Source of the DNA: Bacidia rubella
Taxonomy: Eukaryota > Ascomycota > Lecanoromycetes > Lecanorales > Ramalinaceae
Assembly: GCA_032158265.1 (NCBI GenBank)
Contig: JAVTIF010000005.1
Span: 62,001 to 126,000, forward strand
Direction of reading: 5' to 3'
Length of the DNA: 64,000 bases
A program made the translations under genes and the position numbers. Positions 11,688-20,642 of this stretch are shown here, in pieces. Under the pieces are notes generated by a model. The model ran no database searches, was not told the origin of the DNA, and worked only from the letters and a program-made list of their open reading frames with translations. Within the stretch, counting starts at the first letter, position 1; every line of letters starts with the position of its first letter.

Positions 11688-11736
11688 GAAGTCTTCAAGG
11701 AGACCGGACAAATTTTCCGAGTCATACTGGACTTCC
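11688..11736 (+). repeat. Third, diverged copy of the 46-bp 3'-flank element
   Basis: It shares GTCTTCAAGGAGACCG, CGAGTCATACTGGACTTCC and the spacing between them with the copies at 9310-9416. It lies 34 bp after the stop of the second repeat-protein gene, as the other copies lie 43 bp after the stop of the first, which supports duplication of the whole gene with its 3' flank. Confidence 0.75.
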
Positions 11737-12449
11737 CAAGGCTAACAGACCCCCAATTGAGCCGAAACAGGCAAAAGCTTCTCACAGAGACGCCGATCTA
11801 GCAAGCTGACAACGCTTCGATCGGTGGAAAGCATGCTGTTGCTCGCTGCACAAGGTTTCAGAAACAGCCCCGCCTTACAAGATAGTCAGCAAAGCACAAA
11901 AGGCACCATCGTGCCACCATTACTGAGATATTTCAACCACAATCCCGCCCCTTTCAATAGCAGAAAGCGCGCAATCTGCTCGGTTCTCACCGCTCTCTCC
12001 GCTCCACCAACCTCCCCCAACATCGAAAGGCCGTAAAAGCGCCGCGATCCCCAACAACCCACAGCATTCTTGACATCCCAACCAGCAACCACCCGTCCAC
12101 ATACCGCCTCTTCAAACCTCAAACCACCCCACCCGCCGCGTAGTGTCGAAGGCAGTCCTCCATCCCCATTCCTTACGGAGTGGGGATGGCATGTGAGCGC
12201 CTCCACTACGTTGGGACCGAGGAAGAGTGGAAGGAACCCCAGAGGTGAAGGAGGTAATGGCACGTCTACACAGTATGAATTCACCATGACGAATCTTCTA
12301 GGAGCCAGCGCGAGCTAGGCATACTGGGTTCGTTTGTGGTTGATTTGTGTGCAGGCGTGCTGTGAAGCCGTTGGAGGAGTTGAGATAGGTGATGGAGAGA
12401 TGTTGGGGAAGGGGTTGGTTCTGGAAAGTTAATTTCTGATTGAAGAGGT

Positions 12450-12648
12450 GGCGTGAATCTTGAGAGTTGCATGATATGTTAGCGGTACTATTGCTTCCAT
12501 ACTGCTTTTAAGTAAATTGTATACAACTAAATATGACATGCATTATCATGAATTTGGCGTAAATCCTGAGAGTTGGGGTGATATATTTGCGTGCATCGTG
12601 CTATCAAGTACAGTGTATACAACCAAATATGACATGCATTATCTTGAA
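12450..12648. repeat. Two diverged tandem copies of a ~100-bp AT-rich unit
   Basis: Copy 1 (12450-12555) and copy 2 (12556-12648) both begin GGCGTRAATCYTGAGAGTT and both end with GTATACAACYAAATATGACA then TGCATTATC. The middle is poorly conserved. Noncoding; it could be a decayed mobile-element fragment or a simple local duplication. Confidence 0.75.
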
Positions 12649-12904
12649 GTCCGCACTACTCCCATTCCAATCTTTTAGATCCCATCATTGAGCCACACTT
12701 CGTACGTTCTCAACTCCGTCGTACGCTCTTCCATGTCCAACCATCCATTAAAAGTGTCTCGGTTCGGAGATCCTCATCCTAGTGCTGAACCAGCTAGTAA
12801 GACGAAGAGAAGATAGTAACATTCTTCGATGATACCGCCAATCACCATATATCTCAATTTCCGTTCTTTCAACTTGTCGGCGCCAGCATCAACATCGTTT
12901 GTGC

Positions 12905-13991
12905 CTAAGTGGCTTTTGAATCCCCTGTAGACATCCGCTGGGGTTTCTCTTGACCCTTCTGCGTCTCCCTCTTTTCGATAGGGTTGGCACAAAGTTCCGA
13001 CGCAGGTGTCTCGGCTTGCACGATCTCGTTGCGAGGTAGCTCGGGCAGTGGCATCTCATCTGCGTGCATCTCTTGTGGGGGTATTTGTGGTGGCAGGTCT
13101 TTGTATGGAGGGGGGACTTCTGAGTCTTCGGATCCATGTGGGGCTTCGTGCTGCGAGGTTTTGGGACTTTGATTTTTCTTGCGGTGGCGGTAGATGAACC
13201 ATATCGTTGTGATGAGGATAGCTAAGAAGAAGAAGGTGCCAAAGGCAATGCCAGCTTTGATGCCTTTGTTCAGGCCGCGCTCTCTTTGGGGTTGGTGGTC
13301 ATCAGGAACGTATGAGATGGCTCGCTGATAGCGAAGGCTGAATGAAGCTGCTGCCGTGCAGTGCGACCTGAGTGGGAAGTGATATTTGACTGTTTGTTTC
13401 CTAGTCTTCTAGGTGGTGGTTTCTAGGTTGAGCCAAGTAGCACTGTATGAGTTTCGTCAGTTAGCTCCATGCAATAAGAAGCATTTCTTACCAGCAAGCA
13501 GAGCGATTGTAGATGTCGAGAGTAGTCTGAGCTTGGTAGATCGGGAGAGGCGACTTTATTTCTCCAATCGCATCTACGTATGATGGTGGCCCATATGGCT
13601 GGCTGCTTGTTACGTCGGCACAGCTAAGGGATTGCTCATAGATGTCTAAGGATGTCGAAGCCAAGAGCTGGCAAACAGACCCACTTGTGCAAGTCATCGC
13701 GGCTGATGTATTGTAAGTGCATCCGAATAGACACAAATCTGCCGTATACTGACCTACTGCGCCGTTGTTCGTGTTTGTGTAGGCTAGACATGTTTCCACC
13801 GGCGGGCTTGACGACGCTGCGTTTACGGAGCCTGTGCTGGAACTTGAAGGACGCCCGCCCGACGGTAGTGACCATTCTGCGGTACCAGAGCTAAAGGGGT
13901 TGAGCCTTGGAGCAGACGAGACAGAAACCGGCTGTGAGATTGGATTTGCTGAGCCTGAGGTGAATACACCGGTCCAACCGCCCGTTGACAT
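12905..13991 (-). CDS. Single-pass membrane protein with Cys ectodomain and PPxY tail (paralogue of 14535-15594)
   Basis: The first ATG in the open frame is at 13991 (MSTGGW). The ectodomain is Ser/Thr/Pro-rich up to ~70 and then Cys-rich (ETCLAY, LCLFGCTY, TCTSGSVCQLL, SLSC, SACW). An intron starts at 13491 (GTAAGA). The acceptor at 13401-13402 (91-nt intron) keeps the frame open; the closer one at 13443-13444 leads to an in-frame TAG. With the long intron the product is about 331 residues. Downstream come C.AAASFSLRYQRA, one membrane helix (AGIAFGTFFFLAILITTIWF), a basic stop-transfer YRHRKK, then a Pro-rich acidic tail with PPPYKDLP, a PPxY-type motif. No signal peptide is visible at this start, so an upstream exon may be missing. 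Probably a plasma-membrane or cell-wall sensor-like protein; unproven. Confidence 0.6.
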
Positions 13992-14534
13992 AGCCGCTAT
14001 GGTGGTCGTTTTCCTAACCAGGATAACCAATTTACTACATAAAGTCTTGATGTTCAGCGAGGATAAATGTGCGATCGATGAATGCTAACCATGTAAGTAG
14101 AACTAGGACATTTGGCCACGAGGAATTTCTATTTCGATGGGTTTCTTACATTCATGCCCCGAATATTTCGGAGGCCCAGGGGCATGAGACTCAGCACGAT
14201 ATCCACGGCTCTGCTCATACGTAGCAATTATCGCCCAGCCTATCAAACGTGCAGACAGGGCGCTCTTTCGGACGGGAAGTGACATGGGATACGTACGGCT
14301 TCGCGCTGCCATTGAGTGACACAGGTAAGGCAGAATTCGTCTGGTTCCAGGATCGCGTGATTACTGCGAGTCACATTGCGGAATCTCTCCATGAGTGTTT
14401 ACCGCCATACGTTGGCTGGAATTAGGAGTCATTGTCTGGTGAGCGTCTGAGTGTGGTTGGGACGAGTCAAGAACGATCTTTGCTGCTTCTTCGCAGCAAC
14501 CTCAAATTATGTTTCCTTACCCACCTTCGACTTC
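13992..14534. other. Intergenic between the paired membrane-protein genes
   Basis: About 540 bp. It should hold the promoter of the leftward gene starting at 13991 and perhaps an upstream coding exon with its missing signal sequence. The 70-codon minus frame at 14103-14312 has no clear hydrophobic leader. Confidence 0.35.
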
Positions 14535-15594
14535 TTACTCAATCTCTCTGATTGCTTCTTCGCTGCTGGTGCTCGGTAGTATACCATTCCCTTGAGGCGT
14601 TCTGCTTTCGATTGTATCCGTAAAGAGCTCTACAAGAGGTGCAAATGCTTCGTGCGATGGTAGCTCAGGTCGCAGGCTTTCATTTGCTTGCAGTTCCTGC
14701 GGTGCCGTAGCCTGATGAGCCGTGACTTCTTCGACAGACATCTCATGGCATGCTTTGTCCTGATTGACTTGTTCTTGGCGCTTTCTCCTTCTTCGGTGGC
14801 GTGCAATGAAGCAGCATAGGGGTGTCAAGAGGAGGATCAGGCCAGAGAGGGCGCCTATGGATATGCCTGCTTTTGTTGCACTGCTCAAAGAACGATGCGG
14901 GTTCGGTATCGCCGACGGTGTGCTGATTGCTATATTTTGGGGGACTGAAGATGATGTAGATGATGGTAGCGCCGAGGTTGAAGGTTTTTCTTTTTCTTTG
15001 GGGAACTCTGCGATCAGAGCCCGCTCGTAGCCAAGGCTGAATGAGGTAGCACCCGAGCATACGGTGGCATCTGGAAAGCAAAAGTCTGTAGTCGTGATAG
15101 TGTACCCGGGACCTGTATTCTCTGCAATCGTGCCACTACAAATCCTTAGATTAGTATCGAGCAAGCTTTGAGAGAGTATATAGCATACCAACAGCCACCG
15201 GGTTGACTAGAATTGCCAATAGAGACCTTGCTCAGATCAGAGATTGGTATTGGTGACGATTGTCCGCTAGCTAAAATTGTTTTGCTGTATTGTTGCAGGG
15301 AACTCGCGCTCGCTGAGCTCTCAAAGCAGGTCAAAGATGTTCGCATCCGAGTCGGCTGCTTTTCTACCAATACTTGACAGCCAGAACCATAATCGCATAC
15401 GAATTCATCTTTATTTTTCATCAACAGCTGCTCTTCGTCATGTTTGCGAGTGGCAACTTACAGGATCCGGTGTCGTTGTGGGGGTCCCAATAGCGGAGGC
15501 AGGCCACCCCCCCGGTATAGATGGGAAAGGAATCAATATTGACTGAAGTAAGGGTTGTCAGAGAGCCGTCAACGGTATATACCACATTAGACAT
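14535..15594 (-). CDS. Single-pass membrane protein with Cys ectodomain (paralogue of 12905-13991)
   Basis: Three exons can be fitted: 15594-15462, 15408-15190/15189 and 15135-14535, with two 53-nt introns (15409-15461, donor GTAAGT; 15136-15188, donor GTATGC, branch TACTAATC, acceptor TTTGTAG). The product is about 317 residues. The order matches the neighbour: TGG near residue 28, CLRYWDPHND, a VCDYGSGCQVLV block, a SLTC block and GGCC, then FCFPDATVCSGATSFSLGYERA. One membrane helix follows (GISIGALSGLILLLTPLCCF) with stop-transfer RHRRRRKRQ and an acidic Glu/Ala/Thr tail without the neighbour's PPxY. No signal peptide is evident at the N-terminus. Tandem duplication is inferred from the shared block order. 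Role unknown; surface sensor or cell-wall-associated protein is a guess. Confidence 0.62.
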
Positions 15595-16047
15595 TGCGAT
15601 TGGCAGCTCTTTTTTTGCTATTGAAGAATCTTGTCCTAGCGGTAAAGATTTTGCGAACTCGTGTAGGAGAATCCAGGAGCAAAATCTTCTCCCACTTCTT
15701 CGAAATATTGATACCGATAATCTCCGAAATGCACACCACGATATTTTTCACGGTTGTAAGTGAGACGTTCCGAGCGGCCAGCGGCAGTGAGCTATGCACC
15801 AAGAGAACGACCATGTTCATCGACTTATCACCATACCTGCGTGAAACCCTCTCTGTCAAGACTAAGGGTAGTGGATAGTCAATTCCGTCTGTTTCAGAAC
15901 CATGCCAAAATTTCCTACCAGCAATAACATGTATGGTAGAAGAGCATGTTACAGACGGCTTTCAGCAAATACTTCATTTTTGCAAAGTCGCCATGGAACC
16001 GGTATACATTACATGTACATTCGTCACCAATCGCCGCTTCCAAGACC
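15595..16047. other. Intergenic, no gene supported
   Basis: About 450 bp between the leftward membrane-protein gene and the 3' end of the glycosyltransferase gene. Overlapping ORFs of up to 94 codons on both strands have no recognisable features. It probably contains the promoter of the gene starting at 15594. Confidence 0.4.
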
Positions 16048-17668
16048 TCAAAAAGAGCTCGCCTCATCCCTGTAACCCCGTCAGCAGCATGCTCTCCTAG
16101 CACCTGCGTCACGTTTGATCATTTACTCACCAATCATGTTCCACCCTCCACTGATCCCCCTCTTTCAGTCCAGCAGCTCTAATATCGCACCCTCTATGCC
16201 CCCATTTCTCCTCATTGATCTTCATACCAGCCTCAATCGTCATCTGCAGCGCCTTTTCCCAACCGTCAGCATCGTAATAGAACGGTTCGCCTTGACCACC
16301 TCTCTGCTTCAACTGCCACCCATTCCTATATGGTGAATTTTCCTTGTCTTTTTGCATGCCTTGAAGCTTTTCTTTAAGGGCAATGTAGCCAGGGCCGCCG
16401 CGCTCATCCTCTTCGGTTTCGGAGAGATAGGTCTTGATGTCGTTTGAGGAGGGAGTGAAAGAACCGGAGGCTCCGTGTGTGAGGGCGGATTCGAAGGGTG
16501 GAGTGCCAGAGGAGTGGGATGACGCAGTTGAGTTTCTGTGGGCGTCTACAGAGCCGGTGCCGCTGCCTGAGCCTTTGGTAGAGTCGATGCCTTTGTCAGA
16601 GGCGACGCCAGGGTCTGCGCCAGCTGCATTCACAGAACCTGTACTAGAGCCACTGCCCGCGCCTGTGGTACTATTGCTCTTGGCTTTTGTATCATCATCC
16701 TCTTCTGCCCTCTTGACCGCAGCTGCGCCCTTCTTCTTCCTCCTGAACAGTAGCTCGAGGTCCTCCATCGGCGCATCCACATCGAACACATCCCCAGCAT
16801 CCGCGACAGGCATCGTCATCCCGTTCATGCCAATCCTGCTATGCATGTCGCAGTCCGTGCCGTAATACCCGACCATAGAGTCCCAGCCTCCAATCTTCGC
16901 GAAGCTCTCCGCATTGACGAGCGCTAGCCAATCGTATGCAAAGAATTGTACCGCCCACGGCTTCTTTTCACCCGTTTCCGGATCTTTCTGGTAGTCTTCG
17001 GCTGTGCATTCTCTTATCTTCTCCACGGCTAGCTTATACAGACTCTTGTATTCGGGCGCGTCTTCGTGTGGCAGCGGTATGACGTCCATGTGGCCCCAGA
17101 AGTAGTAGCCTAGGTTGTTGTTGATCGCTTCACTGAGGTAGAAGTTCTGCAATTGCGCAAATGTCTGCAGACTAGGCATAGTAATGACGTTGACGCCGAA
17201 AATTTGCGTCAGCCGCTTGTAGTCGAGGTAAAAGGGGTTCTGCGATGTGAGCAGGCCCCTCTTATTAGCGTCGAAGGTGCCTGTGTTTTCAACGACATAG
17301 ATATCTTCCGGTGGCCAGCCAGCGGCTATGTAGGCTACCACCACTTGCTGAAGAAGAGGCCAAAAGCGCGTGAAGCCGATGTACAAACGGGTGTGCTCTG
17401 GCACGTGGGGTGATGGGGGCTTGTTCCATGATGGGACTGGAGGTATATCTGCTGGCGAGGAGGCGGTTGCTGCGAGGGGAAAGTATTCAGGTAGTGGAGG
17501 CGGTGGTGCTTCAGGTTCTGGTTTGTATATAGGTCCCTTCTTCTCTTCTGGCGGGGGAGGTGGTGGTGGAGCAGAGAAGGGTCCGCGTATTCGTAGGGAT
17601 AGGAGAGCGAGAGTAACTAGGGAGAGGAGAAGTGGAAGGAGAACGTAGCGTGAGCGTAGGGCTATCAT
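16048..17668 (-). CDS. Type II membrane glycosyltransferase-like protein (GT-A type)
   Basis: A short cytoplasmic start (MIALRSRYV), then one signal anchor (LLPLLLSLVTLALLSL), a Pro-rich stem (~30-60) and a catalytic-like domain with LYIGFTRFWPLLQQVV, EDIYVVENTGTF, YYFWGHMDVIPLP and GWDSMVGYYGTDCDMHSR. The last contains a DCD that could be the metal-binding DxD near residue 270. A Ser/Gly/Thr-rich low-complexity insert (~310-400) separates this from a conserved C-terminal segment. The frame reaches a TGA at 16127, but that stop lies in a strong donor (TTG|GTGAGT). A 61-nt intron 16070-16130 with branch GCTGAC leads to a 22-nt last exon ending WDEASSF, giving 519 residues. Probably Golgi-localised; acceptor and sugar unknown. 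Confidence 0.72.
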
Positions 17669-18006
17669 GGTTGTGGAAGCAAGGTCAGTCAGGTGGGTAA
17701 TTGACTGTTCTTGCCATTATAAAAATAAATAAGTAGCCATTCGTAGAAAGGTAAGAGACTTCCAGGCGCAAAGGCAAATCCTCCTAGTTGGCAGCGTCAA
17801 TTCTCAATGGAATTGCAAGATTTGACGTCGTCTTGGCATGGGGCAATGATAAATCCGATATCGCCGGGCATCTGTTTCTCTGCCCGAGCTGAGACGTCTG
17901 CATTATTCAGCCTTTCCTATGTACTTATCGTGATGGATTCTCTTGTCCTACGCAGTCATCTTTCTCGATCCATTGCCAGACTTGTCCCCATAACAAGCTG
18001 TTAGCT
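17669..18006. promoter_or_regulatory. Divergent promoter region between glycosyltransferase and TPR/U-box genes
   Basis: 338 bp between two ATGs pointing away from each other, so both promoters must lie here. No TATA box is evident; an AT-rich patch (AAAATAAATAAGTAG) lies near 17720 on the glycosyltransferase side. Confidence 0.5.
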
Positions 18007-19010
18007 ATGTCTCACAAAGCTCTCGCGCTCAAGGAAGAAGGCAATGTGTTTGTTGCCCTTCCCCGAATCCTCACTTCAACCTCACTGACATCGCCACAGC
18101 TACTTCCAAAACGGCAACTACGAAGAAGCCGAAACATGCTACACCCAAGCGTACGCTCTCCCTCCCATCTCCGCCAACCATCCACCCCTCTCCACCTCAG
18201 CCATTTCCCTAGCTCACAAGCACCTCCCTCAGCATCCAAAAAGACCCGTCAACCCCCGCCTTCTTCACCAACCGCGCCATGACCCGCCTAAAACTCACAA
18301 ACTACGACTCCGTAATAAACGACTGTCTCAACGCCATCACCCTCACAACCACCACCCCCACAGCCCCCACAGCAATGAAAGCATACTACTACCTCTCGCA
18401 AGCCCAACTCGCCCTCAAGCACCCCAACGAAGCCTACGCATCCGCCCTCACCGCATACGACAAGTGTCTGCAGACGCGGGATAAGAGCATCCAGAATGTA
18501 TCGAACTTGGTGCTACAATGCAAGAAAGCGAAATGGGAAGTGCGGGAGCGGGAACGTATACGTTCGCGGAGCGCTCTCCTCCGCGAACTCGAAGAGGGGC
18601 TTGAAACGCGTAGGGAAGCTGAACTCGAACACCTCGATGAGCGCCTCGAGGTTGGGGAGATGGGAGCAGTGGAGGCGAGAGAAGAACGGGAGGAGATCTC
18701 CCGCAATTTCGAGGCGAAGATAGAGGAGTTGAGGACCGTGTTCGCGATCGCGGATCCGGCGCATTTGGCAAGGAGAGAGGTGCCGGATTGGATGATCGAT
18801 AGTGTTACTTTCTCTATTATGCACGATCCGGTGGTTACGAAGACGGGGGTTAGTTATGATCGGAGTACGTTGGTGGAGCATTTGAAGAGGAGTGAGAGGG
18901 ATCCGTTGACGGGGGAGCCGTTGCGGTGGGAGGATGTGAGGACGAATCGCGCGTTGAAGGAGGCGTGTGAGGAGTTCTTGAGGGAGAATGGGTGGGCTGT
19001 TGATTGGTGA
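18007..19010 (+). CDS. CHIP-like E3 ubiquitin ligase (TPR repeats plus U-box)
   Basis: Three exons: 18007-18047, 18100-18150 and 18233-19010, with introns of 52 and 82 nt, giving 289 residues. The N-terminus reads as TPR repeats: LALKEEGNVYFQNGNYEEAE, CYTQAIQKDPSTPAFFTNRA, MTRLKLTNYDSVINDCLNAI, and AYYYLSQAQLALKHPNEAY. A charged helical linker (~115-200) follows, then a U-box starting PDWMIDSVTFSIMHDPVV and running through GVSYDRSTLVEHL and DPLTGEPL to the C-terminus. This is the complete domain order of STUB1/CHIP, a co-chaperone E3 that binds Hsp70/Hsp90 tails through the TPRs and ubiquitinates clients through the U-box. Length matches CHIP (about 300 residues). Cytosolic by family. Confidence 0.9.
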
Positions 19011-19017
19011 TGGGGAC

Positions 19018-19080
19018 TTGGGGGGGGGCGGGTGGAGGGGAGGGGGTAGGTGGAGAGGAGAGGGTGGGTAGGCAGGGACG
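19018..19080 (+). other. G-rich tract after the TPR/U-box gene
   Basis: Many runs of three or more G in about 60 bp directly after the stop codon. It could form a G-quadruplex in the nascent RNA or DNA and help 3'-end formation; this is inference from base content only. Confidence 0.4.
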
Positions 19081-19412
19081 GAAACGAGAGAGGTGGGATC
19101 CTTCATTGCATAGCGCTGGTGTTGTGGGGTTCACGATTATCGGGAAAGTGGTGAGGAATGATGAGATATGACGAGATACCCTTAGGACCTTTCACTCTAC
19201 AGGGTTCTTCGAAACCAATCTTCCCACTTTCAGCTGCAAAGACTGCAGTCAACCGCGTCGATTTCAAGCAGGCAAAATGTCCCATTAATGTTCCCTACAG
19301 CCCTGCGATTGCATCCCCCAACCGCTCAGTCAGCCTCCCATATCCAAGACCCTAGTATGTACTCTGAGAATGTACCTCCCCCTCCGCCCTTCCTGCCCGC
19401 CTTCATTCTCTA

Positions 19413-20020
19413 CTATGCCTCATACCCATGCGCCTGCTTCAACCCCTCAACCTTAGTAACGTATTTACTCTGCGCCTGCCCGGGGCTCAGCTTCTCTTGA
19501 TCGACGAGTTTCGTCCAGGCGTTGTATTTGGCTTTGCCCTGTCACCGTCCTGATATTAGCCTTTACATCCCATATATGAGGTGAAGGGGTGGGTCAAGGG
19601 GAGCTCGGGGGATGGTGGGGGTGGTGGGGGTGGTGGGGAAAGGGAGGGTAGGGAAGGGGAGGGGGCGGGGAGGAGGAACCCACTTTCAGGTCAAACATTC
19701 CGGGCTTCTCAGCCGTGGCGTGGTCGGTGCCTGTGCCGACTTTGTAGAGGGCGTAGATCTGGAGTGGGATGTGTTAGCTCTTGTGTGGATATTTTACAGC
19801 AGTGAGGTAGTGGGAATCTCTGTCGTGCTCTTGTACGACATCTAAGTGATGGTCTGCTTGTGGAGAGGTTCACTGTGGGTGGGTTGAGTAGCATGTATAA
19901 TGTTGCGGGATGAAAGAGGGAGGGAGACTGTACCTCAAGCAAGTCATCGTCTGTGGGCTTTGACTTCAGTTTGCGGCTGTCTTCGACGGCCTTCTTGAAG
20001 GCGGCGGATTCGGCGACCAT
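19413..20020 (-). CDS. ACB1: Acyl-CoA-binding protein
   Basis: Three exons: 20020-19934, 19758-19684 and 19538-19413, all in phase 0, giving 95 residues. The product starts MVAESAAFKKAVEDSRKL, continues PTDDDLLEIYALYKVGTGTD, then EKPGMFDLKGKAKYNAWTKL and ends LSPGQAQSKYVTKVEGLK plus a short tail. These are the hallmark ACBP elements: the helix-2 LLE.Y.LYK...GD/D, the PGM.D.KGK.K..AW loop and the final helix. The protein is a small cytosolic carrier of long-chain acyl-CoA esters, feeding lipid synthesis and beta-oxidation. Two introns of 175 and 145 nt are long for this window; the second contains a G-rich tract on the opposite strand. Confidence 0.95.
19598..19683 (+). other. G-run tract inside the acyl-CoA-binding protein intron
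   Basis: Repeated GGTGGGGG and GGGAGGG units on the plus strand, opposite to the transcript, fill much of the second ACB1 intron (19539-19683). On the RNA this is a C-rich stretch; on the non-template side of DNA it could form a G-quadruplex. No coding potential. Confidence 0.5.
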
Positions 20021-20642
20021 GTTGTGGGAAGAGGCGGAGCGGTGTGTGGTTTGGGGCGTTCGAGTGATAGTGAACGGAGGTTATAAGGTCAGGCGTAAGA
20101 AGAAAATTCTTGGATACTTAAAAAGTGCAGAGGTATTTGTTGAGGAAATGTCGCACCGCGGGGCAATGACGGCGTTTTGGTGGGTTGCCCTGGCACATGC
20201 GCCAAGACATGGATTACGGTAGACGGTAGGACCGGTTATGCGCGTATTTTGATTGGGATCGGGCTTGGAACATTTAAACCTATCATTTCATGGACGGACA
20301 AGCATTTTTGGCCTGTCAGAGCTTATGATCCCCAAGCAGCTAGAGATCTTGACCTTTGTCAAGGTATTAGAGAGAGGAGACAATCCTGGTGGAAATGCTG
20401 CCCGGCTCATCCGGTATGAGATCTACGGAGTACCCCGCATTCTCCTGCCTGGACCGTGTTCGGACGCGTTTGATATGTTCAATCATTACAGGAGCGTATC
20501 CCATCGCCGACAAGTTCCTCACGCCTTAGAGCTTGCATCCAAAATATTAGCATCTTGGATGGAGATGATGACTCTCATACAGACCCTACGACCATTTTGT
20601 GAAAGACGAGTCATAGTATAAAATCCCTAGACCAAAGTCAGT
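20021..20642. promoter_or_regulatory. Divergent promoter region between ACB1 and TDP1
   Basis: About 620 bp between two start codons that point away from each other. A 122-codon plus frame at 20253-20621 shows no features and lies where the TDP1 promoter must be. No clear TATA box. Confidence 0.4.

Larger units (their letters stand above)
11654..12904. other. Intergenic region with repeats and one unassigned minus-strand ORF
   Basis: It contains the third copy of the 46-bp element (11688-11736) and a diverged tandem repeat (12450-12648). A 133-codon minus-strand frame at 11886-12287 is open but Gly- and Val-rich with no recognisable motif; the overlapping plus frames are Pro-rich. I do not call a gene here. 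Confidence 0.4.

Noticed and set aside
11886..12287. 133-codon minus-strand ORF
   Set aside because: Gly/Val-rich with no motif; overlapping Pro-rich frames on the other strand suggest composition rather than coding.
16434..16865. 143-codon plus-strand ORF
   Set aside because: Antisense shadow of the Ser/Gly-rich insert of the glycosyltransferase.
18513..19106. 197-codon minus-strand ORF
   Set aside because: Antisense shadow of the CHIP-like gene; His/Pro/Arg-rich as expected from the complementary strand.
20253..20621. 122-codon plus-strand ORF upstream of TDP1
   Set aside because: No recognisable domain, and it lies where the divergent promoters must be.
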